A DNA stretch of 27,086 nucleotides from Catenaria anguillulae PL171. Its lineage: Eukaryota; Blastocladiomycota; Blastocladiomycetes; Blastocladiales; Catenariaceae. The position numbers were made by a program, and so were the translations under genes. The stretch is from NCBI GenBank assembly GCA_002102555.1, contig MCFL01000314.1, positions 1 to 27,086 on the forward strand. Reading direction: 5' to 3'. The notes under the pieces are model-generated. The model was given only the letters and a program-made list of their open reading frames with translations. It did not search any database and was not told the DNA's origin. How positions within the stretch are numbered: the stretch's first letter is position 1; each line of letters starts with the position of its first letter. This document shows positions 1-9,756 of the stretch, one piece after another.

Positions 1-701
1 CGAGGATGACGAGCCAGATTGGCGGATTTGTTCTGGCGAGACGGCGGCCGGTTGCCGTCCGATGACATCATATTGATTGCCAGCTGTGCGTTGAGTGCGG
101 TGATACTTAATGTGTGGAATGGATTGGGAATGCACGTGTAGGCGGGGATCGGCGGTGTCGGAGGGATTGATTGATTGAGGGGACGGCGGGTGGGTGGGTG
201 GCTCTGGACGAATCAGTGACGCCCCCACCAGGTGTCACGGCAGCCGGAGGTGGGTAGTACTGGCGTGTAGGATGCCGTTGCCGGGGTGGTTTGGCCTGCT
301 GGCGTCTCGCTGTGTACGTTGCCAATGTCAATGTGGATGCAATTAGACGCATGATTAATGCTATGGAACGACGTTACCAAGTGAAGCTTTAGAGTGCACA
401 CCAACGGCTCACGTGGAGTCACGACAGGATGGACATGTTCCTCGTCTGACTCAAGCCAATCTGACTCTGCAGCTGCATCAACACGCCAACTAGCCACACG
501 CCGTACACAGCAGTCAGCACGCCAGCCAGGCCGGACCGCACCACCACGGACGAATCGCATCATCGATCATCGGATCAATTCTCAGTTCCAACATTATTCA
601 ATGCATGCATTGCAGTTGCAGTCGACAGTAACACCGACACCGCCTCTGACATTCAAACGCACTCCACTCTCACTGTGATCCACGCATCGCATCACATCAC
701 A

Positions 702-736
702 TCGCTCGCATCCAATCACATCGCATCGCATCCAAT
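702..736 (+). promoter_or_regulatory. Paired CCAAT-ending direct repeats before eIF2 gamma
   Basis: Two imperfect 15-16 bp direct repeats (702-716 and 721-736) each read TCGC, a short variable part, then GCATCCAAT. The two CCAAT pentamers (712-716 and 732-736) lie 20 bp apart and the second ends 8 bp before the ATG at 744. The surrounding 680-740 is a run of CATCGCAT/CATCACAT words. It could be a CCAAT-type promoter element or simply a repetitive 5' UTR; being so close to the ATG, transcription would have to start very near the codon for a promoter role. Function is inferred. Confidence 0.35.
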
Positions 737-743
737 TTCCATC

Positions 744-2166
744 ATGGCCGACTCGACATCTCGTCCCTCCACCCCTTGTCGCCTCAAGTCATTGAGCGCC
801 AGGCCACCATCAACATTGGCACCATTGGCCACGTCGCCCACGGCAAGTCCACCGTCGTCAAGGCCATCTCGGGCGTCCAAACCGTCCGCTTCAAGAACGA
901 ACTCGAGCGCAACATCACCATCAAGCTCGGGTACGCCAACGCCAAAGTCTACAAGTGCGACAATGAAGCCGAGTGCCACCGCCCCGGATGCTACGGATCC
1001 TACCGCTCCGACAAGGAGCCCACCTTCCCTTGCCCGCGCCAGGTTGCACGGGCACCATGCGCTTGCTGCGCCATGTGTCCTTTGTCGATTGCCCCGGTCA
1101 CGATATCTTGATGGCAACCATGTTGAACGGTGCCGCCGTCATGGACGCCGCTTGCTCTTGATTGCCGGTAACGAAACGTGCCCGCAGCCCCAGACCAGTG
1201 AGCATTTGGCCGCCATTGAGATTATGAAGTTGAAGCACATTTGATTTTGCAAAACAAGGTCGATTTGATCAAGGAGACCCAGGCAAAGGAGCAGTACCAA
1301 CAGATTCTTAACTTCGTCAAGGGTACGTTTCTTTTTCGTTTTCCATTAGTCGGACCATGCGCATTGACGCTGACACCCTTGCACTTGTGCGTGCAATCAT
1401 CAGGCACCGTTGCCGATGGCGCACCCATCATCCCGATCTCTGCCCAGCTCAAGTACAACATTGACGCCGTCAACGAATACATTGTCAAGAAGATCCCCAT
1501 CCCCGTGCGCGACTTTACCTCGTCGCCACGCCTCATTGTGATCCGCTCGTTTGACGTCAACAAGCCTGGCGCCGAAGTCAAGGACCTCAAGGGCGGCGTT
1601 GCCGGTGGCTCCATTCTTTGCGGCGTGCTCAAGCTCGGCGATGAGATTGAGGTGCGTCCGGGCATTGTTTCCAAGGACCAGGAAGGCCGCATCTTGTGCA
1701 AGCCCATCTTTTCGCGCATTGTGTCGCTCTTTACCGAGTCCAACGACCTCAAGTTTGCTGTGCCCGGCGGTCTCATTGGCGTGGGCACAAAGATTGACCC
1801 GACCTTGTGCCGTGCCGATCGGTTGGTTGGCCAAGTCCTTGGATCCGTGGCCAGTTGCCCCAGATTTACACCGAGTTGGAAATCAATTACTTCTTGCTGC
1901 GGCGGTTGTTGGGTGTCAAGTCGGACGACAAGAAGCAGACAAAGGTTCAAAAGCTCGCAAAGAACGAGGTCCTCATGGTCAACATTGGATCCACGTCCAC
2001 CGGTGGCCGTGTTGTGTCTGTCAAGGCTGATATGGCAAAGATTCAGTTGACATCGCCCGCTTGTACCGAACTCGGCGAGAAGATTGCCTTGTCGAGGCGT
2101 ATCGAGAAGCACTGGCGGTTGATTGGATGGGGCAAGATCAAGCGGGGCGTGTGCCTTGACATGTAA
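744..2166 (+). CDS. EIF2S3/GCD11: Translation initiation factor eIF2 subunit gamma (five frame breaks)
   Basis: eIF2 gamma is the GTPase core of eIF2, which carries initiator Met-tRNA to the 40S ribosome. The sequence shows the G1 loop GHVAHGKST (from 827), zinc-knuckle cysteines ([12 protein letters not shown] and FPCP..GC, about 955-1050), G3 DCPGHD (about 1090), G4 NKVD (about 1255), G5 SAQLK (about 1440) and the C-terminal barrels ending [14 protein letters not shown]. One 81-nt intron lies at 1323-1403 (GTACGT...CAG, phase 1). The frame is broken near 748, 1040, 1151, 1241 and 1850. Each break is explained by one missing base in a short C, T or G run, and the protein is otherwise fully conserved. 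Exons plus five bases give 448 codons, close to the family's usual 450-475. The start is the ATG at 744 (MAD, then the conserved LDISSL region). Identity is certain; whether the breaks are real is doubtful. Confidence 0.93.
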
Positions 2167-2415
2167 GAAGTTTCGTAGGGCAAGGCGGTTCGAAGAGTTA
2201 TGGGCCCAGGTTGTTGTTTATGGTCGTCTCTTTCTGGAGTTTGTCTTTTTCGTTTGTCAATACACGTTCATTGTTTAGCTTCGGGGTTGGTACGCTGTGG
2301 GAACCACATGTGCGTACAGTCGGAGGCGACCTTGGGGACTACTGGCATGTAGCAATCCATTCAGAGAACAATAATGATTTATGTTGCAAGCAAACACGGA
2401 TGTACTCATGGCATA

Positions 2416-2421
2416 AATAAA
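2416..2421 (+). terminator. AATAAA poly(A) signal, eIF2 gamma
   Basis: A canonical AATAAA sits 250 nt after the eIF2 gamma stop and about 60 nt before the stop codon of the convergent lipase gene. The two 3' UTRs probably meet or overlap in 2167-2478, where I see no other gene. Confidence 0.4.
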
Positions 2422-2478
2422 TGCTTGATCATTCTACGATTCGCCAACCCAACGCATCAGGCCAATCCCAACTATCCG

Positions 2479-3682
2479 TCAATCGCAAAAAAATGGCAGT
2501 TTGACTCCGCCCAGCCCACCAAAGAACAATCGGCGGTCCAAGAAGCGCGCATGCGCCATCAGGTTCAACACTGGGAACCGCGACGCAGAACACCGAGGAT
2601 CTTCTGTGCCCTCGCATGCATACACTTGGTCATACACGACGTACTTTTCGCCTGCAATATGCTCGTACCCGAGCCAGGTTCCCGGCACATGTGCTACAAT
2701 GTCGTTGTCTTGTACAACACGCTCAACCTTTGCAAAGCCCAGCTCAGACACGAGGCGCGAGAACTCCGAGTTGCCGACGCGTGGCGAGTGAAAGACTGCC
2801 AACTTCACCTTTGCAGGATCCAAGCCGATTCCAGCGCTGATGAGGTCAACAGCAGCGATCGTAGCCATGGCTGCACCGAGCGAGTGACCAGTGATGACAA
2901 CGGTCCAATCCTCTTTGCCTGTGTCGGTGAGCAGGCCACGCAACGACTTGGTCATGGCACCGCGCAGATTACTGTACGCATCAACAAAGCCTTTGTGAAC
3001 CTTCACCTTGTTTGTTGACTTGTTGGCGGCCAGCTGGAACGGCCATTCGTGTTGCCACATCTCAAAGTTGTCGAGCCAATTGCGGACGTTGGCTGATCCG
3101 CGAAACACAACAAAGATTTCCTTGGACGATGGACGCTCGGAAATATAGCCAAAGGTACCTGCGACATCATAAACGCCGTGGGTCTTGGTACCATTCGTGA
3201 TCTGACTACTCCGGAGAAACAAATTGGAGCAGAGATCCAGGGTTAGTATACACAAACAAACTCGGTGAGACATGATGCAGATATCGAGAGATCACGCACT
3301 CGCGACACCTCGTCCCACAAGTCCACTTCATGATCGACTCGCTGTCACCACAATACGCGATGCCCGCATAATGCGCAACCTTCTTAAGCTGGTCCAGCTC
3401 GGACTCGCCCAGCTGCGACACGTCAGGTGGCGGTGGAGTACCGTACACGGGCATAAAGCCATCCACGCCGTCTTGGATTGCCGCTTCGATTTTGGCCTTG
3501 ACCTGAGCTTCCGGCATGCCCATGGTCACGAGGCGAATATCGCGTTCGGTCGTGCCGGGAGAAAGCTCTTGGATTTGAGCAACGAGGTCAGCCGAAATGG
3601 TTGCGGGCGGGTCCGACGAGAGCGGAAACGCAGTGACCAGAGTTGCAGCAAGGGCTACCATGAGGACGAGAACACAGCGCAT
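2479..3682 (-). CDS. Secreted fungal lipase, class 3 (alpha/beta hydrolase)
   Basis: This is predicted to hydrolyse ester bonds of triacylglycerols or related lipids outside the cell. Two exons (3682-3300 and 3205-2479) encode 369 residues, normal for the family. Residues 1-20 (MRCVLVLMVALAATLVTAFP) are a clean signal peptide, followed by a propeptide-like stretch to about residue 100. The core has the nucleophile elbow GHSLGA (Ser near 236), a catalytic Asp in DNDIVAHVP (near 296) and a His in NLMAHARF (near 346). The upstream VVFRGS is the usual oxyanion strand. The 94-nt intron (3299-3206) starts GTGCGT, contains a perfect TACTAAC branch site and ends TAG; this acceptor keeps the frame. 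Feruloyl esterases share the fold, so substrate is not fixed by sequence alone. No defects are seen. Confidence 0.9.
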
Positions 3683-5966
3683 GGTGCAAGAGAGACTTTG
3701 TGGACGGATTTGGCGTGGAGGAGTGGTCGAGGATGCTACACGCTCTAGCTAAACGTTACGACGGAACGTCGGGTCTATTGAATTGCTGGAAGTGGGTGAA
3801 TCTTTCTCAGGGTGACAGCGGCAGGAAGGGTAACGCTGGAATGGAGACTCGTGGGCTTTATACCCTGGAGCCATTGGCACGTGGGATTTCGACTGGGAGA
3901 GAGAGAGAGAGCGAGAGCGCTTTCGGGTTGGGTCGCAACTTCCAGCAGTGCTTTGGCCGCCATGGTCACCAGAGTGTGCATTGTTTGGGCTACTTGGTGT
4001 TGAAGACAAGGATCGATTTCATTCACGTTCTCAGGCACAAGTGCATCCGTTCATGGACGGTGGACAGAAGTGACTCCAATCCTCTGACACCGTACCTACC
4101 TATATAGTATTGCTTGTTTGATCGCGTTTGATCTGAAACGAATCACCATCCATGTGTTAACCGTTGAGCAGTGAATATCTGTCTTGCATGCTCGTGGTGT
4201 ACAACATGAATGAACGTATGTCTATGTATAACGCAAGCGTACCGCTGCCTTCCTTTGTTCTCGTGAATCTGACAAAGGCCCGAAGAAATGTCTCGTCTCA
4301 CATGGACGTTCGGGAACGGTCCACCCCGAACCCCAGCAACGATTACGTGAGTCGGTCCTGCTAGAACCACCATCCGCAACCGCGCAATCGGGTCTGAGGA
4401 CTGGCACAAGACGAAACATTGGCTGACTTGTGCAATCAAATACACTGGTGCAGGCCATGTTCCTATTTTCACATGGCGGGATCATGGACCGAATCCAGAA
4501 TCAAAGCGCAATTCTTGGCTTCAATCGCACAACGTCGGCCGCAAAGCTTCTCTGGTAGCCGGCATCTCAAGAACAAGGACAAAACTCTTGAGAGCTCTCC
4601 GGCGGGATCGACTGCACCGGTGCGTCCGCTGCTGAAAGGCTCACCCGGGGCTTGGTATTCATTTCCGCATGTACTCTTGATATGCGCAAGCACATTCATT
4701 GTGACCTGTATGGCGACGCGTCCGCGTCTGTGCATTCCAGCGTACATAAATCAGAAACATCTTGAGCTGCCGGGTTGTCTGAGCCCATTGGGATCGATGA
4801 GACTCGTTGCAATCATACTCATTTCATTGATTTGTTGCTTTTTTGTGTGTTTCCACTGTTTTCGTGTTGTCCAATGTTGCCAGGCAGAGTGAGTGACCTT
4901 GACCCTTTCTCAAGACCTAACCGCTAGCTCACCACCGTCGGCCACCTGCAGTCCGTAGCTACCAATAGGGGATGTCGGGGATGCATGGCGGGAGTACGTA
5001 CCCGTCTGATCTACAGCCGTTTCTGAGCAGGTATACGGTCCGTTGTCAGCATTGTGGTGAGCTTGGTCGTGACGGGTTACTTGGGCATCTCGCATTCCTT
5101 CTGTTTCCCACAGTCGTGCTGGCATTGAATGATGAATCATTTGAAAGTTATTGATTGACAACGTAATTTGTGGCGCGGAGTCGCTCTGGAGTTTTGCGTC
5201 CCTGATCCGAGAGGGGCATTGATGCCCAGCGTACCTGAGCGGGCTCATTCGAGTCTTTTATGATACAACATTTGACCGATTCCACTCGAGAGGCGAAACT
5301 TTGTGATGGCGACGCCTGAATTCGTTGTCTGTCGGCGCTCTCGATGACTTGCCACTCTTGCCACTCAACGGTGCTCCAAGCCAAGCGTTGAAAGCGCACA
5401 GACAGCGGCCTGGAAGGTTCAACTCATCGTATGTATTTAGTGAAAGCCATGCTCTGACAAGAACAATCATTGGGCCGACATCAACTCCAGGCCTTGTTCA
5501 GTCAAAGGCAAACGCCTTAAGTACAATCGAGAATGTGTATGAATGAACAAGCAGAAAACTGTGTGGCTGTATCTGAGTAATGAAAACAAGGTGGATCCAC
5601 ATGTACATACATGACAGAAAGCAAAACTAAGGATAGCGACGAAAGCGGCGAGACAAAATGCAGAGACGCAGGCGAGGGAGCAACAAAGGACCACAGGTAT
5701 ACAAGAGACAAACAAGATGTGCAAAGAAAAAAAGAAACGAACATCGCCATTGCGTGTTGGATGACAAAAGTGGTGGAAGTGCGCAGAAAAACAAAAGAGA
5801 GGGCTGGTGAACGAATCGGTTCACAGGCGGAAATGAGGAGGATGGTACATAATTACATGTCAAGGACTGGACGAATGGACCGAGCAGCAGACAGCAAGGC
5901 GTGGGGTAGAGCAGGCAAAAGAAAACATGGCGAAGTGCAACCAAGCGATTCGGCAGAGCGAGCGAA
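3683..5966. other. 2.3 kb gap without a supported gene
   Basis: This is the longest non-coding stretch. It holds the lipase promoter at its left end and presumably the 3' UTR of the LONRF gene at its right end. Open frames of 80-157 codons occur on both strands (for example 4419-4892 +, 4143-4472 -), but none has recognisable motifs, biased third positions or an in-frame continuation across a plausible intron. I see no tRNA-like fold, terminal repeats or transposon remains. Confidence 0.5.
3857..3862 (-). promoter_or_regulatory. TATA box candidate, lipase promoter
   Basis: TATAAAG on the minus strand lies about 175 bp upstream of the lipase ATG. A GA-rich tract (about 3898-3920) lies just upstream of it in the direction of transcription. 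The position fits a TATA promoter with a 5' UTR of roughly 140 nt; no transcript data support it. Confidence 0.4.
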
Positions 5967-8516
5967 TCACATGATGGTGCACGCATCGTCGCGATCATCC
6001 TCGGGCGGTGGCGGCCGGGCTTCGTGTCGTGGGGCGTGGTGCACATGCGCGGCCGACGGCGGCGGCTGCGCTTGATTGCTTGCACCAGCACCAGCCGCAG
6101 CAGGATGTGTGGGTAATGGCGGGACCAAAGTCGCTGGTCTGCCACTTGTGCGCAAGTCGGTTGTGGAGCTGCTTGACGATGCGCGCGGCGACTCTGCGTC
6201 GTCCACGTCCATGTCGTCCGAGTCGTCGACATCCTCGAAATCCTCATCGTCGTCATACATGTCGTCGTCCATGTCATCCTCATCCATGTCATCATCGTCC
6301 TCGTCGCCGGCCTCGCCCATGCTTGCGTCGGAAGCCATGGACGACCGCGACGAGTGGTGCCGGCGGAGCGACGCCCGGTGCCGAGTTGTGCCTGCAGCGG
6401 AGGCAGATGGCGATTGAAGGGTGTCCGTGGAGGCCGATGTCGATGTTGACGAGGGGGTAGCGGGCGGAGCAGCAGCAGCAGAGTAAGGCGGCGGCGGCAC
6501 ATCGTCGGCGGGCCGCGGGGGTGGCGCACACCTCTCCCTGACACACTTGAACCACCGCATCACCGTAATGAGCCTGTCCCTTGCACTCGTCATGCCCAAC
6601 AGCTTGTACTTTTCCTGCACGGGCACGGGCAACACGCCCGCAAGCCAATACGCAAACAGCGCCGGGTCGCACGGCATGCACCCAAACTGGCTGAGAAACT
6701 GGTGCCTCGCCTGAACACTAGGCAGCCGCTCCAAAAACACGCCGAGCTTGCGGCTCGCATGGCACACGAGATCGCGCACCTTGACGTTGCCCTCGCCGCC
6801 CGCAGGACACGCCCGCGGAATGCCCTCCTTGATCTCGGCAGGCAACGCATCGTCCAAACTCAGGAAATCTGTGTCGGGCACCTGCACCACGCGTGCCGTG
6901 CAGTACCCATCGGTACATCCCGTCTCAGTCACTTTGATGGCATACACGGCCTGAGCCTGGACCAAGCACCGGCCATCGGGCAGCCACTGCAAGCTGTCGA
7001 CCTTGAGCATGCTGCCATACTGCGCAGGCCCAGGAAGCCCACGCGGGTCGGGCATGCACATGCCAAACAAGCGCGGGGCCCCGGGGGCAGTCACGCGGCG
7101 CATCATGAGGCGGTACCGCGGCTCAAACACGTGCAAATGGACGGGCGCGCCCGGTAGCGTGAGCGAGCAGATAAAGATGGGCACGTGCGACAAGAGGTCG
7201 CGGGCCTCAAGGGCAAGCACTTGTGCGCGCACCCATGATTCGCGCGGGAAGTTGTGCCAGACAAACTTTTGCAGCGTGCGGTTGGGCGCGTGCGCGTGGT
7301 ACGTGAGGTAGGATGAGGATTCGAGTGGCGTGCGGCACAAAAAGCACCGTGGCGCGTGGTCGAGCGTGCGCAGGATGCATGCGCGGCACGCAGTGTGCCC
7401 GCAGGGGTACAAGGTGACCGGGTCATGCAAGAGCTGATAGCACAGTTGGCATTCGAGCAGGTCTTCAAAGTCCGAGTAGGGTAAAGGTTGAACGGGTGGA
7501 GGGAGAGGTGGGAGTGGGAAGAGGGGACAGTCGGGCTTGTGGGTCACATCGTCCGATGCGGCCGTGTCACCGGGAAGGGATGAGGTGGATGAGGAAAAGG
7601 TGGGTGACAGTGGTTGCTTTTCGGATGCAGATGCGTCGTCGGGTTGATCGGGAGCTACGGCGGCAGCGGCAGCGGCGGCCTTGGCCTTTGGGCAGAACGT
7701 TTGAATAAACAGTTTGCGAAGACTACCGCCTTTGCCGCAGAGCGATGACGACGACGACTTTGACACGGGCTGAGGCTGACACGTACACACCGGTGCGGCG
7801 GCAGACTTTGCCGACTTGAGACTGGCGGTGCTTGCGCTTGTGCTGGACGAGTTCATGGATGCCGAGGAGGATGACGAGCCAAACTTTGCCCTGAGGGCAT
7901 TGCAGAAGGAGCACAGCAGGCTTGGCCTTGTTGGATCACACGAGCACCTTGCCTGACTTGCGCTTTGGCTTGTGGTTTGGCTTGTGCTTTGACTTTGTCT
8001 TGAGCACCCGCCGTCGGCCTCGCTGCCAGAGAGCGACAGCGACGACAGCGACTGATGAAGGGAGCCTGTGCCAGAGGTGCCGAGCGTGCGGTTGACATCG
8101 GCCCACTTGGCAACGACATGCTGCAGGACGGCATCGCAGTTGGGCTGGACCCCGTCGGGAGCGCGGAGGTGTGCCTTGAGCTTGCAGCAGGCAAAGGGGC
8201 AGTCAAAGTAGTCGCGGGCCGTCTCTGGGGGCTTGTGGGCCGAGGGCGCTGCGGGGATGCAGTTGCGATGGAGCGAGTTGCCGCAGGGAAGTGTGACGGC
8301 CGGGTTGGCGCACCCGGGAATGTGCAGCAGGCGGGCGCACACGCGGCACTTGAAGAGGTCGACGTTGGATGGCCGCGGGTCCGTTGTTGGGTTGGTGCAT
8401 GGGTTGCAGAAGCTCGGGTTCGGGACGCAGGCGAGGCCGGCCAGGCCGGGGGGCGGATTTGGGGGCAGTGGTGGTGGTGGTGGATTGTGGTTGTTGGCTG
8501 GGAGATGGTGGTGCAT
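5967..8516 (-). CDS. LONRF-like protein: two RING fingers, LON substrate-binding domain, acidic tail, CaaX-like end
   Basis: This is a likely E3 ubiquitin ligase of the LONRF family, 849 residues in one exon. In order: a proline-rich N-terminus (about 10-25), a first RING-like cysteine set (57-111, beginning CRVC and ending CPFACC), a serine-rich linker with extra CxC pairs (190-280), a canonical C3HC4 RING (356-394, CQLC...PCGHTACRAC...CFLC) and a LON N-terminal domain (about 445-660) with the signature LHVFEPRYRLMMRR and the closing KYKLLGMTSARDRL. Then come a Pro/Ser linker, a strongly acidic Asp/Glu/Met tract (about 735-790) and a Pro/His-rich end. I see no TPR repeats between the RINGs, unlike animal LONRF1-3. 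The last four residues, CTIM, fit a farnesylation CaaX box. The start is the only ATG upstream of the first RING in this frame. The gene is intact. Confidence 0.9.
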   Translation of the reverse strand: MHHHLPANNHNPPPPPLPPNPPPGLAGLACVPNPSFCNPCTNPTTDPRPSNVDLFKCRVCARLLHIPGCANPAVTLPCGNSLHRNCIPAAPSAHKPPETARDYFDCPFACCKLKAHLRAPDGVQPNCDAVLQHVVAKWADVNRTLGTSGTGSLHQSLSSLSLSGSEADGGCSRQSQSTSQTTSQSASQARCSCDPTRPSLLCSFCNALRAKFGSSSSSASMNSSSTSASTASLKSAKSAAAPVCTCQPQPVSKSSSSSLCGKGGSLRKLFIQTFCPKAKAAAAAAAVAPDQPDDASASEKQPLSPTFSSSTSSLPGDTAASDDVTHKPDCPLFPLPPLPPPVQPLPYSDFEDLLECQLCYQLLHDPVTLYPCGHTACRACILRTLDHAPRCFLCRTPLESSSYLTYHAHAPNRTLQKFVWHNFPRESWVRAQVLALEARDLLSHVPIFICSLTLPGAPVHLHVFEPRYRLMMRRVTAPGAPRLFGMCMPDPRGLPGPAQYGSMLKVDSLQWLPDGRCLVQAQAVYAIKVTETGCTDGYCTARVVQVPDTDFLSLDDALPAEIKEGIPRACPAGGEGNVKVRDLVCHASRKLGVFLERLPSVQARHQFLSQFGCMPCDPALFAYWLAGVLPVPVQEKYKLLGMTSARDRLITVMRWFKCVRERCAPPPRPADDVPPPPYSAAAAPPATPSSTSTSASTDTLQSPSASAAGTTRHRASLRRHHSSRSSMASDASMGEAGDEDDDDMDEDDMDDDMYDDDEDFEDVDDSDDMDVDDAESPRASSSSSTTDLRTSGRPATLVPPLPTHPAAAGAGASNQAQPPPSAAHVHHAPRHEARPPPPEDDRDDACTIM

Positions 8517-8544
8517 GCTTGCAAGTTGGAAGCGATGGAGCGTT

Positions 8545-8599
8545 GGTCGAGTGTTGGTTGAGTGTCGGTTGAGTGTCGGTTGAGTGTCGATTGAGTGTC
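8545..8599. repeat. Five 11-bp tandem units in the LONRF 5' region
   Basis: Five consecutive 11-bp units, consensus GGTTGAGTGTC, begin 29 bp upstream of the LONRF ATG. Units 2-4 are identical; the first and last differ by one or two bases. The period is close to one DNA helical turn. It would lie in the 5' UTR or core promoter. Confidence 0.85.
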
Positions 8600-9756
8600 G
8601 ATAGAGGGTACAGTGAATGAACTATGATGACAAGTGCATGGCAACAAACGGAATCGGAATCATTTCATAGCATGGATGGGCGGGGTCAGTTATACTTATT
8701 ACATGGTTTGGTGTAAATATGAAATAAATATCGCAGCCGACTTCGTTTTCAGTCAGCAATCAACCGAGGGTTGGATGACCAATCCAAGCTTGAGCTCTCT
8801 GTGTGAACTCATTGCTCATCACTCATCACATTCGGCTTTGTGCATCGCGACTCCTGCGGTCGTCGACCTCAACCTCCACACATCACACTTGTGGGCACAC
8901 AGGTACAGCGATTCGGGGGCAGCAGCAATATGAGACACAGAGCATTTACGTACCAAGTCACTTGCTGCAAATCGCTCCACAACTCGACTCATGTCATTTA
9001 TACCGAGGGAAACCAGAGAGAAGGTCCAAAGCATCAATAAGATCTTTACATACCACACCAAGTATCCCCGTCAATCATCAATGTGACGCTCGATGCACTC
9101 TCTTTGGACTGTTCGCGGCGACCGCGTGCCGCTCACTTGCTGACTAATATCAGTCGCATGCTGATCACATCGGCCAGACGCGTCTTACTTCCACGTATGA
9201 TAGTACAATGACAACGCCGACGGGATTTTTGTCTCTTAACCATAAACCATAACCATATGTAGGCCTGCAAAGAAGAGCTGCTCTGTCCGTGAGTGGATCG
9301 TTGGATCGGAGATCCTGTTGCCGATCCACGTTGATCGCGTGTCCCATCGCGACTTCCCAAGCACCAACACCACGGTAGCTCCGATTGGGTCGGGTTTCGA
9401 GACTAACGGGATTTGTTGCCGCCATCCCAGCCGCCATCCTGCCTTCCACGTTATTTATGTTTTCGCCTTTTGTTAATCATAACGGCAGCTGAGCATGGGA
9501 CTGAAGCCCTGGATGGGGGAAACTATACCGCAAGCGCGATGCGAAACTTACTCTCCATCCTTGCTTGGACGGTCTCATAAATCGCGGCGAAAAAAAAAAA
9601 AAAAAAAAAAAAAAAAAACAGTTTTGTTTCGGTTTCAACGGAAACACTCCCAGAGGGCTCAATCCATTGAAGACAGAGATAATAAAAATGTATATGATAA
9701 CAAGTATTTCGCTAGCAAATCACACATCCATACCCCATCCGCTCAGCCGTGGTCAC
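8600..9756. other. 1.15 kb gap between LONRF and DNAJC11
   Basis: This contains the LONRF upstream region and the DNAJC11 3' flank. It is AT-richer than the genes. I see no gene, tRNA or mobile-element structure. The one conspicuous element is a 29-base A run at 9590-9618. Confidence 0.5.
9590..9618. repeat. A29 homopolymer
   Basis: An uninterrupted run of 29 A lies about 140 bp beyond the DNAJC11 stop codon (a T tract in that gene's sense). It may be a nucleosome-excluding tract, part of the 3' processing region, or the tail of an old retroposed sequence. I see no box A/box B or clear target-site duplication supporting the last idea. Confidence 0.9.

Noticed and set aside
744-1860. Programmed -1 ribosomal frameshifting in eIF2 gamma
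   Set aside because: Five sites in one housekeeping gene, none with a proper slippery heptamer and downstream structure. No known eIF2 gamma uses frameshifting, and other genes here show the same kind of breaks.
1222-2112. 296-codon open frame on the minus strand
   Set aside because: It lies opposite conserved eIF2 gamma exons and has no recognisable content; it is a shadow of GC-rich third positions.
4419-4892. 157-codon plus-strand open frame with a hydrophobic end in the 2.3 kb gap
   Set aside because: No family motif, no codon bias like the neighbours, and an equally open minus-strand frame nearby; coding cannot be supported.
6076-6417. Serine-rich plus-strand frame
   Set aside because: It is the reverse reading of the Asp/Glu/Met tract of the LONRF protein.
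9280-9620. tRNA- or SINE-like element ending in the A29 run
   Set aside because: No box A/box B promoter, no cloverleaf and no clear flanking duplication could be found by eye.
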